Source: Pseudobdellovibrionaceae bacterium (GTDB lineage: Bacteria > Bdellovibrionota > Bdellovibrionia > Bdellovibrionales > UBA1609). Taken from it: a stretch of DNA of 64,000 bases. Shown in pieces: positions 51,994 through 60,936 of this stretch. A model generated the notes under the pieces. It saw only the letters and a program-made list of their open reading frames with translations, had not been told where the DNA came from and did no database searches. Location: positions 992,001-1,056,000 of the forward strand of contig JACKAM010000001.1 of the NCBI GenBank assembly GCA_020635075.1, written 5' to 3'. The translations under genes were made by a program, and so were the position numbers. How positions within the stretch are numbered: position 1 is the stretch's first letter; each line of letters begins with the position of its first letter.

Positions 51994-54324
51994 ATGAGTG
52001 CGGCAGAAAAGAAATACGAATTCCCAGTTTATGTCCTGATTTCCCACGGAGATGAAGTCATCTTCGAGAGGACCTTTGATGCTCTGCCCGTTACCATTGG
52101 TCGCAGTAGTCATTGCGACATCACTCTCTCTCAGTTCAATTGGATCAGCCGCCAACATGCCGTGATCATCCCCGAGGGTGGACGCATTTATTTGGTCGAT
52201 CTGAAATCCTCAAATGGCATTCAGCTCGGAGGCCGTACCTATGACCGGGTTGAGGTTCATAATGGGACAATCGCCAGTATTGGCCCGTTGGTTCTTCAGT
52301 TTGGATTGCCACTGGAAAGAAGGGCCCAGGCGCGAGGAGCTGTCAGTCAAGTGGATCATCCCCCTCCGGTGGATGTTTCGCCTGGACCTCCTCCTGATGA
52401 CGACAAAACCATTGTCACTTACCAACCACCTGGTCCCCCGGCTCAAGCCAAAAAGGGGAGATTTTATCCCGATCTCAACCAGGAGAACCTCGACCAGGAG
52501 AATTCGGATCCAACTCCTGATCAATTTCAATTTGTACCAGTAAATACCGCGACCGGAATTAAACATGAGCCGCCTATGCCCCCCCGCGGTGGTGCTCATC
52601 AAAATCCTGAAGCCACGATTGTAGATCGTGGGCCTGCTCTCTCCGCTTCTGAGAATCAAGCAGCATCTTACCAGCCTAACTTTCAACTGACTGATCCTCA
52701 GGCGCATGCCCATCCTCAGGTCCCGACTGGCCCTCTACCTGGCAATATCGACCATCAAACACCAAAAGCTCCCAGTAAACCGCTTCCCTATTATTTACGG
52801 GAGGAGATTCGACCCCCAGCTGAGGCGAGCAAACAGAAGCGCACCCAGCGCGAGGCCGCAAAGCCTGCTTACCAAAAAGGTGAAGGCCTTACAGGTTTTG
52901 TCCTTGAACGGGACAGAGCATTTGATGGCATCGATCGCGTGCCGCGTGGACGACGGGTCTTGGAAGCCTACGTCACCTGGAAAGGCGAGGTCCTCGACAC
53001 TCACCTATTCTGGCCCGGAGAACAGGTCGTTGTCGGACGCTCAAAAGAAGGTCTGTATGTCCCCACGCTCAAAGGCGAATTTTTGGTCGCCGATTTTGAC
53101 GGTGCTGTCGCCCGCTGTTCCATTCCACAAAAAGTTAATGGCTTTTTGCGGACTGGGGACTACCGTCCGGTTCCTCTTGAAGACCTCATTCGCAGCCAGG
53201 CCCTCAGTCGCAAGGGTAACAACTATGTTTTAAAGCTCGGCTCATCAGATTTGTGCTCCATGAATTTGGGTCATGATATCCATTTGTACTTTAGATACGC
53301 TCCTGCTCCTCGCCAACTCTCACGTAAAAAAATCGTTGAGCCGGACGCCCTACTGAAAAAGACAATCACTGGCTCGGGATTAATTCACTTTTTGCTTGTC
53401 ATGGTTTGCCTGCTTTTTGCACCCAAAGATGATACTCCAAAGGTGAAAAACCTTCCGCCTCGAATTGCCAAACTTTTGGTTAAAAAGGAAAAACCGAAGC
53501 CAAAACCTAAGCCTAAGAAGAAAAAGGAAGAGCCAAAGCCCACGGCCAAGAAGAAAGAGGTTAAGCCTCCACCCAAGAAAGTGGCCAAGCAGCGTAAACC
53601 TAAAAAGGTTGTGGTGCGCAAGAACGTCAAGGTGAGGGAGATGAACAAAAAGGTCACCAAAAATGTGACCAGTGACAAGCCCATCAAGGGTAAGCCGACT
53701 CAGGACGTGACTAAAGTCGGGGCGCTCGCTGCTTTGGGCGCTTTGGGGGCGGCCACTCCAAACCCAACCAATCAGCCGGTCTCGATCAACGTCAATAAAA
53801 ACGCCGGCGGGGGCGGAGCGAAGATGACCACTAGCGGAGTCATTGGCGCTATCAAGGCTAAGGGCGGGCAATTGCAGGCAGCTGGTATTGCTGGCGTCAA
53901 AACCACCGGAAAAGGTTTCGGAACTGGTGACGGCTATGGAGTCCAGGGAATTAAGGGCCGCGCTGGAAGTCGCGGTGTAGCCGGATCCGTAGTGGGCACT
54001 CCCAGCCTGATGAAGATCAATCGCACGGAAGGCCTCAACCGCAAACAGGTGATGGACGTGGTCAAAGGCTACTTGGGTGAAATCCAACAGTGTTACGAAA
54101 GGTCACTTCTCACCGACCCAGGAATCGCCGGCCGTGTTGAATATGAGTGGTTCATCACTCCACAAGGCCAAGTGAAGTGGGCCAAGGTCAAAAAGTCTGA
54201 TATGCGCGGCGGTGATAGTCTTAATGGCTGTGTGCTCGCCATCTTTAAGAAGATGAAATTCCCCGTCGCAAAAAATGGCGAAGCTACGACGCCTAACATC
54301 GGATTCCCCTTCGGCCGACTCTAA
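51994..54324 (+). CDS. FHA, TM and AgmX/PglI C-terminal domain protein (GltG/GltJ-like)
   Basis: 776 residues. Order: an FHA domain (~10-105; VTIGRSSHCDITLS and ISRQHAVI ... LKSSNGIQLGG, all phosphothreonine-contact motifs intact), a long Pro/Gln-rich linker, a second conserved region (~325-430; EVLDTHLFWPGEQVVVGRSK), one transmembrane helix (~462-478; GLIHFLLVMVCLLFA), a Lys/Pro-rich periplasm-spanning stretch (~490-560), a Gly-rich segment and a TonB-like AgmX/PglI C-terminal domain (~675-776; VMDVVKGYLGEIQQCYERSL). This is the architecture of GltG/GltJ: cytoplasmic phospho-recognition joined through the inner membrane to a periplasmic force-transmission arm. A Ser/Thr kinase at 10.6 kb could supply the phosphate. 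Confidence 0.75.
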   Translation: MSAAEKKYEFPVYVLISHGDEVIFERTFDALPVTIGRSSHCDITLSQFNWISRQHAVIIPEGGRIYLVDLKSSNGIQLGGRTYDRVEVHNGTIASIGPLVLQFGLPLERRAQARGAVSQVDHPPPVDVSPGPPPDDDKTIVTYQPPGPPAQAKKGRFYPDLNQENLDQENSDPTPDQFQFVPVNTATGIKHEPPMPPRGGAHQNPEATIVDRGPALSASENQAASYQPNFQLTDPQAHAHPQVPTGPLPGNIDHQTPKAPSKPLPYYLREEIRPPAEASKQKRTQREAAKPAYQKGEGLTGFVLERDRAFDGIDRVPRGRRVLEAYVTWKGEVLDTHLFWPGEQVVVGRSKEGLYVPTLKGEFLVADFDGAVARCSIPQKVNGFLRTGDYRPVPLEDLIRSQALSRKGNNYVLKLGSSDLCSMNLGHDIHLYFRYAPAPRQLSRKKIVEPDALLKKTITGSGLIHFLLVMVCLLFAPKDDTPKVKNLPPRIAKLLVKKEKPKPKPKPKKKKEEPKPTAKKKEVKPPPKKVAKQRKPKKVVVRKNVKVREMNKKVTKNVTSDKPIKGKPTQDVTKVGALAALGALGAATPNPTNQPVSINVNKNAGGGGAKMTTSGVIGAIKAKGGQLQAAGIAGVKTTGKGFGTGDGYGVQGIKGRAGSRGVAGSVVGTPSLMKINRTEGLNRKQVMDVVKGYLGEIQQCYERSLLTDPGIAGRVEYEWFITPQGQVKWAKVKKSDMRGGDSLNGCVLAIFKKMKFPVAKNGEATTPNIGFPFGRL

Positions 54325-54421
54325 GGTCCTACCTTCGTCCAGAATGTAAAGCCCTACTATTCGCAAAAAATCCCTGGAGATACAATGGTTTCTGGGAATT
54401 CCCTCAAAGGAGACAGGGTCT

Positions 54422-55075
54422 ATGATCGGCGAACTCATGAAGCTTTATATTGCTGGCGGAAACTGGATGCATCTTATTACCGTCACTTCTCTTCTCGGCA
54501 TCGCGATTATTGTTGAGCGATTCATGGTGCTCACGGCTGCTGCCAATATCAAAAAGGATGAAGTGCTCAATCACATCAATAGCTACATCCTCCAGGGCAA
54601 TCTGGAGAAAGCCATTGCCGTCACCTCGCAGGTAAAAAATCCTCTGACCAACATTGTGCGTGCGGGCTTGATGGCCGTTGCCAATAATGGGGGCCCAGAT
54701 GAAGTGCAAACGGCGATGGATGCTGTTGCATTAAGAGAAGTCCCCCGCCTTGAAAGGCGCGTGGGTCTTTTGGCAACCCTTTCAAATATTGCCACCCTGC
54801 TCGGGCTGCTGGGAACAGTGGCCGGTCTTATTGGCGCCTTCGGCGCGGTGGCCAACGTTGCGCCTGCTGAAAAAGCCACTATGCTCGCAAATGCGATTGC
54901 GACTGCGATGAACACCACTGCATTTGGACTGATTGTGGCCATTCCCCTGCTGGGTTGTTTTGGTTTTCTCAATGCCATGGTTCAAGGAATTGTCGACGAT
55001 GTGCATGAAGCAAGTGTGGCCACCCTCAACTTTGTATTAACCAATCGGGAAAAGCTGAGACACTCGCGTGGCTAA
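54422..55075 (+). CDS. TolQ/ExbB/MotA-family proton channel protein (AglR-like)
   Basis: 217 residues; AAAGGAG precedes the ATG. Three transmembrane helices in the ExbB/TolQ layout: ~18-38 (LITVTSLLGIAIIVERFMVL), ~120-145 (TLLGLLGTVAGLIGAFGAV) and ~165-190 (AFGLIVAIPLLGCFGFLNAM), with the large cytoplasmic loop between the first two. With the two ExbD-like proteins that follow it forms a proton-driven motor, as AglR does with AglQ and AglS. The stop overlaps the next start by 8 bp. Confidence 0.85.
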   Translation: MIGELMKLYIAGGNWMHLITVTSLLGIAIIVERFMVLTAAANIKKDEVLNHINSYILQGNLEKAIAVTSQVKNPLTNIVRAGLMAVANNGGPDEVQTAMDAVALREVPRLERRVGLLATLSNIATLLGLLGTVAGLIGAFGAVANVAPAEKATMLANAIATAMNTTAFGLIVAIPLLGCFGFLNAMVQGIVDDVHEASVATLNFVLTNREKLRHSRG

Positions 55076-55502
55076 GAGACAGGTCAACGTAGAACTGAAC
55101 ATGACTCCCTTCATCGGACTCTTCGCCCTGTTGGTGGTCATGCTACTGCTGACAGCGGTATGGAACCGCATTGCCTCTCTATCAACGGACACAACTGGAG
55201 CGGCGGCGGCAGATGAGGACACTCCCCCGCCTCCCAAGAAGGTTCAGCTAAGCGTGACCGTTGTCCCTGACGGCATCGAAATGGCCGAAGATGAAAACGG
55301 CACGAGAATTCCCGATGCACCCAATGGCGACATCGATGTCATGCGCTTTGTTCAGGTTCTGCAAGCCTGGAAGCAAAAGTACCCGGATCGTTCCGATGTG
55401 ATTCTTAATACCGAAAACACTGTTACCTACAACAAGCTCATTCGTGTGTTCGATACTTTGGTGGGCAACGAGTGGCCTGATGTAGGAGTGAGTACTCAAT
55501 AA
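55068..55502 (+). CDS. ExbD/TolR-family protein lacking the membrane Asp
   Basis: 144 residues from a GTG overlapping the TolQ-like gene. One transmembrane helix near the N-terminus (FIGLFALLVVMLLLTAVW) and a periplasmic ExbD/TolR domain. In ExbD/TolR the start of that helix reads PLIDV, whose Asp carries protons; here it is NMTPFIGLF, with Gly at position 17 instead of Asp and no other acidic residue in the helix. A Pro/Asp-rich linker (DEDTPPPPKK) follows. Probably the structural partner of the second, Asp-containing ExbD. Stop and next start overlap by 1 bp. Confidence 0.8.
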   Translation: MAKRQVNVELNMTPFIGLFALLVVMLLLTAVWNRIASLSTDTTGAAAADEDTPPPPKKVQLSVTVVPDGIEMAEDENGTRIPDAPNGDIDVMRFVQVLQAWKQKYPDRSDVILNTENTVTYNKLIRVFDTLVGNEWPDVGVSTQ

Positions 55503-56062
55503 TGGCAAAGACTCTGATTGTAAGCCCTGGATACCATATTCGCCCAAAATACGATTTGGCGGGCTTTCGAGACAAGCTCGACAAAGGCGGCAATCGGGAA
55601 TATGACATGGTTTTGCCCCTCACCTCGATGATCGATATGTTCTCGATGCTGGTGATCTTCCTTCTCCTTAACTTTTCGGCCACCGGTGAAGCCTACTTCG
55701 TGGCCAAAGACATTAAGCTGCCAGAGGCTGAGAATGCTCGCCCTCTAGAGAGCTTGCCTCTGATCACTGTTACCAAGCAATATGTCTCCATTGACTCAGA
55801 ACAGATCGGCACTAACCCTGCCGACTTCTCGATGAACAACTGGAATATGGAGGCCTTTGCCGCCTCCCTCAGACGCCTCAAGGCCCTTCAGGACAACTTA
55901 AGAGCTGCGGGACTCAAACCCAAAACTGAAGTCAACATCCAGGCCGACAAGGGCACGCCCGTCCTTTACGTCAAACGGGTGATGAATGTCTTGATCACCG
56001 AAGGCTTCACCGGGATTAACTTTGCCGTCAAAGAAGGCAGCGAAGAAGAAGGTGGCGGTTAA
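55502..56062 (+). CDS. ExbD/TolR-family protein with intact proton Asp
   Basis: 186 residues. A ~35-residue cytoplasmic extension, then LPLTSMIDMFSMLVIFLLLNF with the expected Asp at position 45 (SMIDM), then the periplasmic ExbD domain. It should be the proton-conducting half of a heterodimer with the preceding protein, in a TolQ-ExbD-ExbD motor equivalent to AglR-AglQ-AglS. The last four bases overlap the convergent patatin gene. Confidence 0.82.
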   Translation: MAKTLIVSPGYHIRPKYDLAGFRDKLDKGGNREYDMVLPLTSMIDMFSMLVIFLLLNFSATGEAYFVAKDIKLPEAENARPLESLPLITVTKQYVSIDSEQIGTNPADFSMNNWNMEAFAASLRRLKALQDNLRAAGLKPKTEVNIQADKGTPVLYVKRVMNVLITEGFTGINFAVKEGSEEEGGG

Positions 56063-57132
56063 CCTGACCGCCTGAAATCTTCATTACCAGCTCCACCCAC
56101 CAAAAGAACTTCCGGCCTGTTGACCGCTGATGGGTCATTCTTCCACCACTCAAGGTACTGCCGGGTATGGGTCAGACCTGATTCAATCAGAGCCTGTTTT
56201 CTCTCCTCTGAGACATGAAAGTCCGTGGTGCTCACGCCTAGAGTATTGACGTAGATGGTTCTTTGCCAGTCGTCAGAATGGAGGTGCTGATTGTCCTGGG
56301 CATCCACCAGGGTGGTCACCAAGGCGCGAACGTAGTCAAACAGATCATCAATCCGCAGGGCTGGAGGGGGAGATGTCTGCTGAAAGGTTTCAATCTCCGT
56401 TTTGGAGTCCAGACGAAATCCCAGTGTCTCACGATTAAAAACATAAGCCTTTTCGCTGACCTCATCATGACCGTGGTGGACGTTGATGGGATCATAGTAG
56501 TCCGTCCTCTTGGCGCACGACTCGCGCCTATCCTCGGAAATGTATTTGAGTTGATCAAACATCTTAATGGGGAAGTTATTCAGCAATCCACCATCGACGA
56601 GAACATGACCCAAGCGGTTGCGCACAGCCTGAAAGAATAGGGGGATCGACATGGAAGCTCGTACGGCATCGGCGATTTTCGCTTGTGGCGTGTGCTCGTG
56701 GGAGTAGATCTCGCTGAAGCCAGTGGCCAGGTTGGTGGCACAGACATAAAGCTCGGGCCCATCATCGAGCCACAGATCGCCGAAGGTGTACTCACTGCTA
56801 CCGGTCTTCTCTTTTACCCTCTCGGCCATCCACTGGTAGAAATAATCCCCTTTATACCAACCATAGTTTTGGATAAGTCTCTCCGTGTCCCTCACCACTC
56901 CCCAGTCATCGTCCATAAATTTACTGAATTCCATGGCCCTCAGCACCTGATCCTGCTCGCCGATCGTGTATCCCAAGGCACACAGAGTGGCATTGATGGC
57001 ACCCGCACTGGTACCCCCCACCCGCTCTATCTGATCGAGAATACCTTCCTCGGCAAGGATCTGCATCGCACCCACATAGGCAATGCCCTTAACTCCTCCA
57101 CCTTCGAAAATCAGGTTGCGAAACGGATACAT
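56059..57132 (-). CDS. Patatin-like phospholipase
   Basis: 357 residues from the ATG at 57132 (GGAGGA three bases upstream; the frame is open to 57177). Patatin motifs: oxyanion hole FEGGGVKGIAYVGA, nucleophile elbow GGTSAGAINA (GxSxG serine) and the catalytic Asp in LVDGGLLNNFP. It should hydrolyse acyl chains from phospholipids or other lipids. No signal peptide. Patatins are abundant in predatory bacteria and can act on prey lipids or on self membranes; which applies here is unknown. Confidence 0.88.
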   Translation of the reverse strand: MYPFRNLIFEGGGVKGIAYVGAMQILAEEGILDQIERVGGTSAGAINATLCALGYTIGEQDQVLRAMEFSKFMDDDWGVVRDTERLIQNYGWYKGDYFYQWMAERVKEKTGSSEYTFGDLWLDDGPELYVCATNLATGFSEIYSHEHTPQAKIADAVRASMSIPLFFQAVRNRLGHVLVDGGLLNNFPIKMFDQLKYISEDRRESCAKRTDYYDPINVHHGHDEVSEKAYVFNRETLGFRLDSKTEIETFQQTSPPPALRIDDLFDYVRALVTTLVDAQDNQHLHSDDWQRTIYVNTLGVSTTDFHVSEERKQALIESGLTHTRQYLEWWKNDPSAVNRPEVLLVGGAGNEDFRRSG

Positions 57133-57341
57133 GATTCCTCCGATATATGAACGTCCTAGCTTCCATTCTAGTCCCATCAGGAATGGCTTAATAGTCGAGA
57201 AATCCTCCGTGAATTGTCACCCGGTTGGGAATTTTTATAAGCACCCTGCACCCTTCTCTCACCTCCTTCACCTCGGTCGAGGAACAGGCTTTGCTGTAGC
57301 TGGAAGCGTGATTTTTAACCTGATTGGAGAAGGTGGGTCTG

Positions 57342-57854
57342 ATGATGAAATCGATTTCCTCAACTAAAATCCTGACGGCGCTGATGCTCTTTTGTGGGCT
57401 GAGTTTGACGGCCAACGAAGCCCTGGCCCGCAATAACTATGTGGGGCAACCCCAACAGTTGAGCATGGGCGCTTTCTACGGCGGCCATATTGGCGCCACT
57501 GCTACCTATATCTTGAGTTCTCGTAACGCCATTGATGTGGCCGCAGCCATGGAGATGGGTGGCCAAGAGAACACCTCAGGCTGGGCGGATTATCTTTGGA
57601 TCTATCCTGACGCCTTCGCCATGATGGATTGGAGCTTTGGCTGGTACTGGGGTGGCGGAGTCAAGATCCGCACTGAGAACGACCCCGAAGTGGAAGAGCT
57701 TTATCTTGCCGGCCCCCGTGGGGTTGCAGGCCTGACGAACATTCTTGAAAGTATGCCCGTTGAGCTCTTTGCCGAAGCGGCCTTCACCTATCATATCACT
57801 CAGGCCACTAAGACTGAGTTTGATATCGCTCTTGGTGCTCGCTACTACTTTTAA
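57342..57854 (+). CDS. Small outer-membrane beta-barrel protein
   Basis: 170 residues from the ATG at 57342 (GGTGG upstream). Sec signal (LTALMLFCGLSLTANEALA), then amphipathic strands (MGAFYGGHIGATATYILSSR; AEAAFTYHITQATKTEFDIA) and a C-terminal GARYYF, whose terminal Phe marks an outer-membrane protein. Eight strands would fit the length. The last four bases overlap the facing small secreted-protein gene. Confidence 0.7.
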   Translation: MMKSISSTKILTALMLFCGLSLTANEALARNNYVGQPQQLSMGAFYGGHIGATATYILSSRNAIDVAAAMEMGGQENTSGWADYLWIYPDAFAMMDWSFGWYWGGGVKIRTENDPEVEELYLAGPRGVAGLTNILESMPVELFAEAAFTYHITQATKTEFDIALGARYYF

Positions 57855-58105
57855 TAGGAAACTTTAGGTCGTGGTTTGGGAATGCCTTCCACGATTTCTT
57901 TACGATAATTGGTGCGGTATTTGACGTAGTTTTTCAGCTCGTTCTTTTGCCGCGCCAACATCTTGAGTCGGTCATCGTTGTGGAGCTCACCTTTAATGGT
58001 AATATCATCCAGGTCCAACTTTGCCTGCCCCATCGCCAAGCCCGAAGTCAAAACGACTAAACTGAGGAGAGCGCTCTTAATTGTCTGAAGTCTTATGTTA
58101 CTCAT
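57851..58105 (-). CDS. Small exported protein
   Basis: 84 residues: Sec signal (SALLSLVVLTSGLAMGQA), then an acidic start (KLDLDDITIKGELHNDDR) and a helical, Lys/Arg/Tyr-rich end (ELKNYVKYRTNYRKE). The DxDDxxIxGELxxxDR-type start recurs in small periplasmic proteins of Bdellovibrio-like bacteria, as best I recall. Function unknown. A terminator of the vWA gene lies 40 bp upstream. Confidence 0.6.
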   Translation of the reverse strand: MSNIRLQTIKSALLSLVVLTSGLAMGQAKLDLDDITIKGELHNDDRLKMLARQKNELKNYVKYRTNYRKEIVEGIPKPRPKVSY

Positions 58106-58145
58106 TGTTTTATTCTAACCACAAATGGCTTTGATTTCCAGCCAC

Positions 58146-58168
58146 AAAAAAGGGGCTCTCTGAGCCCC
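58146..58168 (-). terminator. Intrinsic terminator of the vWA gene
   Basis: On the minus strand GGGGCT-CAGAG-AGCCCC followed by six T residues, 48 bp past the stop of the vWA lipoprotein gene. Confidence 0.88.
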
Positions 58169-58216
58169 ATATCCCATTTCATTTGCCAATTATTTGCCTC
58201 CCAGCAAAAGGCCTTC

Positions 58217-59842
58217 TCATCGCTTCTTTGGCGTCTTGTAGGCCTTAAAGACCCCATCCTGGACCTTAAGCCCGGCATTAGTGCCGAGGAAAATCGGGTT
58301 GGCGGGATCATTCATCAGCATCTGCACCGAATGCATCAGGATGCCGTCACCCTGAGGATCGTTCTGTGGTGTTTGGATGTAGTAGACCAAGACTGCATTC
58401 TCTCCAGCCTTATGCCCCAGACCGGGAAGAGTGTCTTTCTCCTTCACTTCCAATGTGGCGTAAAGAGGAAGAATCCCTTGGGAAAAACTGTAACAATCGC
58501 GGTTGACCTCATTGGTCTTATCGAGCTTCGTGTCGTAAGCAATCGCGCCCTTATCTTTGATCAAAGGACTGCGATGCTCACCAATTTGCAGATCTGCCTG
58601 TTCTTCCCCATCGAGGTTGGTACGCAACAAATTGTAGGAATCCATGGCATAGGCCAGAGATCGGGTGAAATACACAAATGTCTCAAGTCCATCAAGCAAC
58701 CCATCCCGATCGGTATCCGGATTTTTCTTGTCGCCATGCTTGGGGACGTTTTCCGAAGGTCTGTCGTTGGTAATATAGTCCTCTTCACAGGCCGTCAGGA
58801 AGTCATGATCTTCATCCGTACGGTCATTGCACTCCTGCTCGGTAGGGATGGTCTCGCCATAACGGAGTTCCCGCCAGTGGAAGTAATCACCAAAGGCACC
58901 GCCATTACTAAATCGTTTGGTTGGGTCAAACCTGAACTTCTTGCCTCGCAACTCCATGCCATCGTAACGGACTTCGTCCCTGTCGCACATGCCGTCGCCG
59001 TCTGAGTCCACATCCACAAAGCCATCTTCGCAGTAGCCGGCACTTAGGTTGTAAACGAGGAAGTTCTTCATCTGCCAGGGCTCGTAGGTGGGCTTAACAA
59101 TCAGCTCATTGAAATCCCAGTTGGCATTGTCCTCAAAGTTAATGAACTTACCTTCTCCCCAGTCTTCGCCCATCTTGCGCAGGCGCTTAACCGCCGAGCT
59201 CCCGGAGCTTCCATAAAAGGCTGTGCTCACATGAACATTAGGCCCCAAATCCACGATATCTTTGACCAAGTCTTTGAGCTCATCATCATCATAGGTGTCT
59301 GTGGGAACTCCGTCCGAAACGAAAAAGACCATATAATTGGATTCTTCATCCGGGAACTTTTCCATATCGTTGCGAATAGCCAGCCGGGCTGAGTTCAAGG
59401 CGGCCTTGTAGGGCGTCGAACCCCCTTCCCCCTCGCTACGAATGCGGGCCGTGGCCTCGTAGACCTCATTGGGATCATCGGTAAACGTCGGCATTTGCCG
59501 ATCGCCATTGTGGATATAGGCCTCCGCTCCCCGATTGCCCTCAAATATAATCATTCCATATCTATAGAAGTCTTTGTCCTCGTTCTCCTTGACGAATTTC
59601 TCGATGTTCCTCGATCGTTTGACGCCTCCTGGATCGGAATCGCTATTGGAGCCCGACTTGTCGATGACAAAAAGAAACTTCATAAAGCGCATAACTTCTT
59701 TTGGATCACTGATACAAAAGTGCCCTTGGCTTTTGACGTTTACTTTTGGTTCCTCTTTGGTCACTAGACGAACGTCCGAGCAAGACATCGCGCCGACCAT
59801 GGCTAATATCATAACTACTGGTGTGACAACCCTTACCAACAT
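58217..59842 (-). CDS. vWA-domain lipoprotein with calcium-type repeats
   Basis: 541 residues; AAAGGGG and AAAAGGG precede the ATG. Lipoprotein signal (VVMILAMVGAMSC). A von Willebrand A domain spans ~50-250 with the MIDAS motif DKSGSNS (DxSxS), a Thr in GGSTPYKAALNSAR and Asp in VSDGVPTD, so divalent-metal ligand binding is predicted. Two Asp-rich thrombospondin-type-3-like repeats follow (DVDSDGDGMCDRDE and DTDRDGLLDGLE), then a domain of unknown type. A surface or periplasmic adhesion or scaffold protein is likely. Confidence 0.78.
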   Translation of the reverse strand: MLVRVVTPVVMILAMVGAMSCSDVRLVTKEEPKVNVKSQGHFCISDPKEVMRFMKFLFVIDKSGSNSDSDPGGVKRSRNIEKFVKENEDKDFYRYGMIIFEGNRGAEAYIHNGDRQMPTFTDDPNEVYEATARIRSEGEGGSTPYKAALNSARLAIRNDMEKFPDEESNYMVFFVSDGVPTDTYDDDELKDLVKDIVDLGPNVHVSTAFYGSSGSSAVKRLRKMGEDWGEGKFINFEDNANWDFNELIVKPTYEPWQMKNFLVYNLSAGYCEDGFVDVDSDGDGMCDRDEVRYDGMELRGKKFRFDPTKRFSNGGAFGDYFHWRELRYGETIPTEQECNDRTDEDHDFLTACEEDYITNDRPSENVPKHGDKKNPDTDRDGLLDGLETFVYFTRSLAYAMDSYNLLRTNLDGEEQADLQIGEHRSPLIKDKGAIAYDTKLDKTNEVNRDCYSFSQGILPLYATLEVKEKDTLPGLGHKAGENAVLVYYIQTPQNDPQGDGILMHSVQMLMNDPANPIFLGTNAGLKVQDGVFKAYKTPKKR

Positions 59843-60142
59843 AACCCTTTTCCCCTTTCACCCATGAGTAGAGCAAGGCCAAGGCCAAGTCTGATGGCTA
59901 AAAGTCCAATAGGTTGGTGTTGGCGCCTGGACCCGGTCATTAATCCGGGAGAAAACTGTTCACTCGTTGGTGTCGCCAAAAGTATGTCCAGATTCTGCGG
60001 ATTTTATTTGCTGTTTTTGCCGACAAAACCCCGTCAAACCCCTATGAATAGCGGCTTTTCATGTTTGGCGTTAGGACCTAGCGCGAGTCTAGCTCGACCA
60101 AGGGCGGATAAGAATTTGCGCAGAACTGTGTATCTGTTGACC
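59843..60142. other. Intergenic, no gene seen
   Basis: Between the vWA gene start and the terminator of the next minus-strand gene. Apart from a short CGAG/CTCG inverted repeat near 60080-60095, no promoter, RNA or gene could be supported. Confidence 0.35.
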
Positions 60143-60177
60143 AAAAAAAAGCCGGACCGTTTGGGGAAACGGCCGGC
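60143..60177 (-). terminator. Intrinsic terminator
   Basis: On the minus strand GCCGGCCGTTT-CCCC-AAACGGTCCGGC (one bulge) followed by eight T residues, 44 bp beyond the stop of the gene at 60221-60700. Confidence 0.88.
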
Positions 60178-60220
60178 AAAATGGGGTACTTCTTAGGGGG
60201 TCTGGGGTAAAAAACGAGAA

Positions 60221-60700
60221 TCAGTTAGGGGCCAATTTCCGACGCTTGGAACTTTTCAGAGTCCCCTTTTGGGCCACGTTACTCGGGCCTCGGGGTTTCT
60301 CTTCGAGCTCCGTATCATGTCTTTCCATGTTCTCTTCAAAAATGATGTCTTCACGATTGGTGATCGGGGTTGAAGGACGTGCCTTCCACTCGCCAGAATC
60401 CACCACAGCCGAGGCATCACCAAGTCCCATCTCGACATCGAGGAACTCTTTTACCCTTGCCTGATCGCCTTCTAGGGCCTTAGCAGGGACTTCCTCAGCC
60501 TCGCCTGGAATCTCACTGGTGATATCGTCAGAAAGGCTCTCAGCAATTGAGGCTGACTCCTTATTGACGTCCTCAATCATCGAGTTGAAGTCGAGCTTCA
60601 CTCGTTCTTTCTTTATGTTCAGTGGTTCTCCCAAGGCGTTTCCCATTACCGCCACGAGCAGAACAAGCAGAACTGCTTTCAAGTACTTACCGAATTCCAT
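60221..60700 (-). CDS. Exported acidic protein of unknown function
   Basis: 159 residues; GGAGAGGA two bases before the ATG at 60700 sets the start. Sec signal (YLKAVLLVLLVAVMGNALG), then a Glu/Asp/Ser-rich, probably disordered mature part with no cysteines, ending in a basic tail (KSSKRRKL). It may be a periplasmic linker or regulatory protein. Flanked by a terminator, so it is a single transcript. Not recognised. Confidence 0.58.
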   Translation of the reverse strand: MEFGKYLKAVLLVLLVAVMGNALGEPLNIKKERVKLDFNSMIEDVNKESASIAESLSDDITSEIPGEAEEVPAKALEGDQARVKEFLDVEMGLGDASAVVDSGEWKARPSTPITNREDIIFEENMERHDTELEEKPRGPSNVAQKGTLKSSKRRKLAPN

Positions 60701-60936
60701 ATTCCTCTCCGTGTGCCTCATTCCTTATGTCAATTCAGTTTGCAACCAGGATACCAACGAAAAAGCCCCTTATTACGCAGATGAGGCCTATTTTCCGTCC
60801 AAAGTTTGGACACACCCCTGACAAGGGTCGGCACGTGTCGAGTCAGTTGACAGGCTTAAAAAAGTTCAACAAAGCCATTAATTTCAATGATTTGCGGCGG
60901 CACTCTTTAGGAATGATCAAGGCCATAGGGATGGCC

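Noticed and set aside
53380..54087. Leu/Phe-rich 235-codon minus-strand frame
   Set aside because: Mirror image of the Lys/Pro-rich rod of the FHA-AgmX protein; the apparent membrane helices come from complementing AAG/AAA codons.
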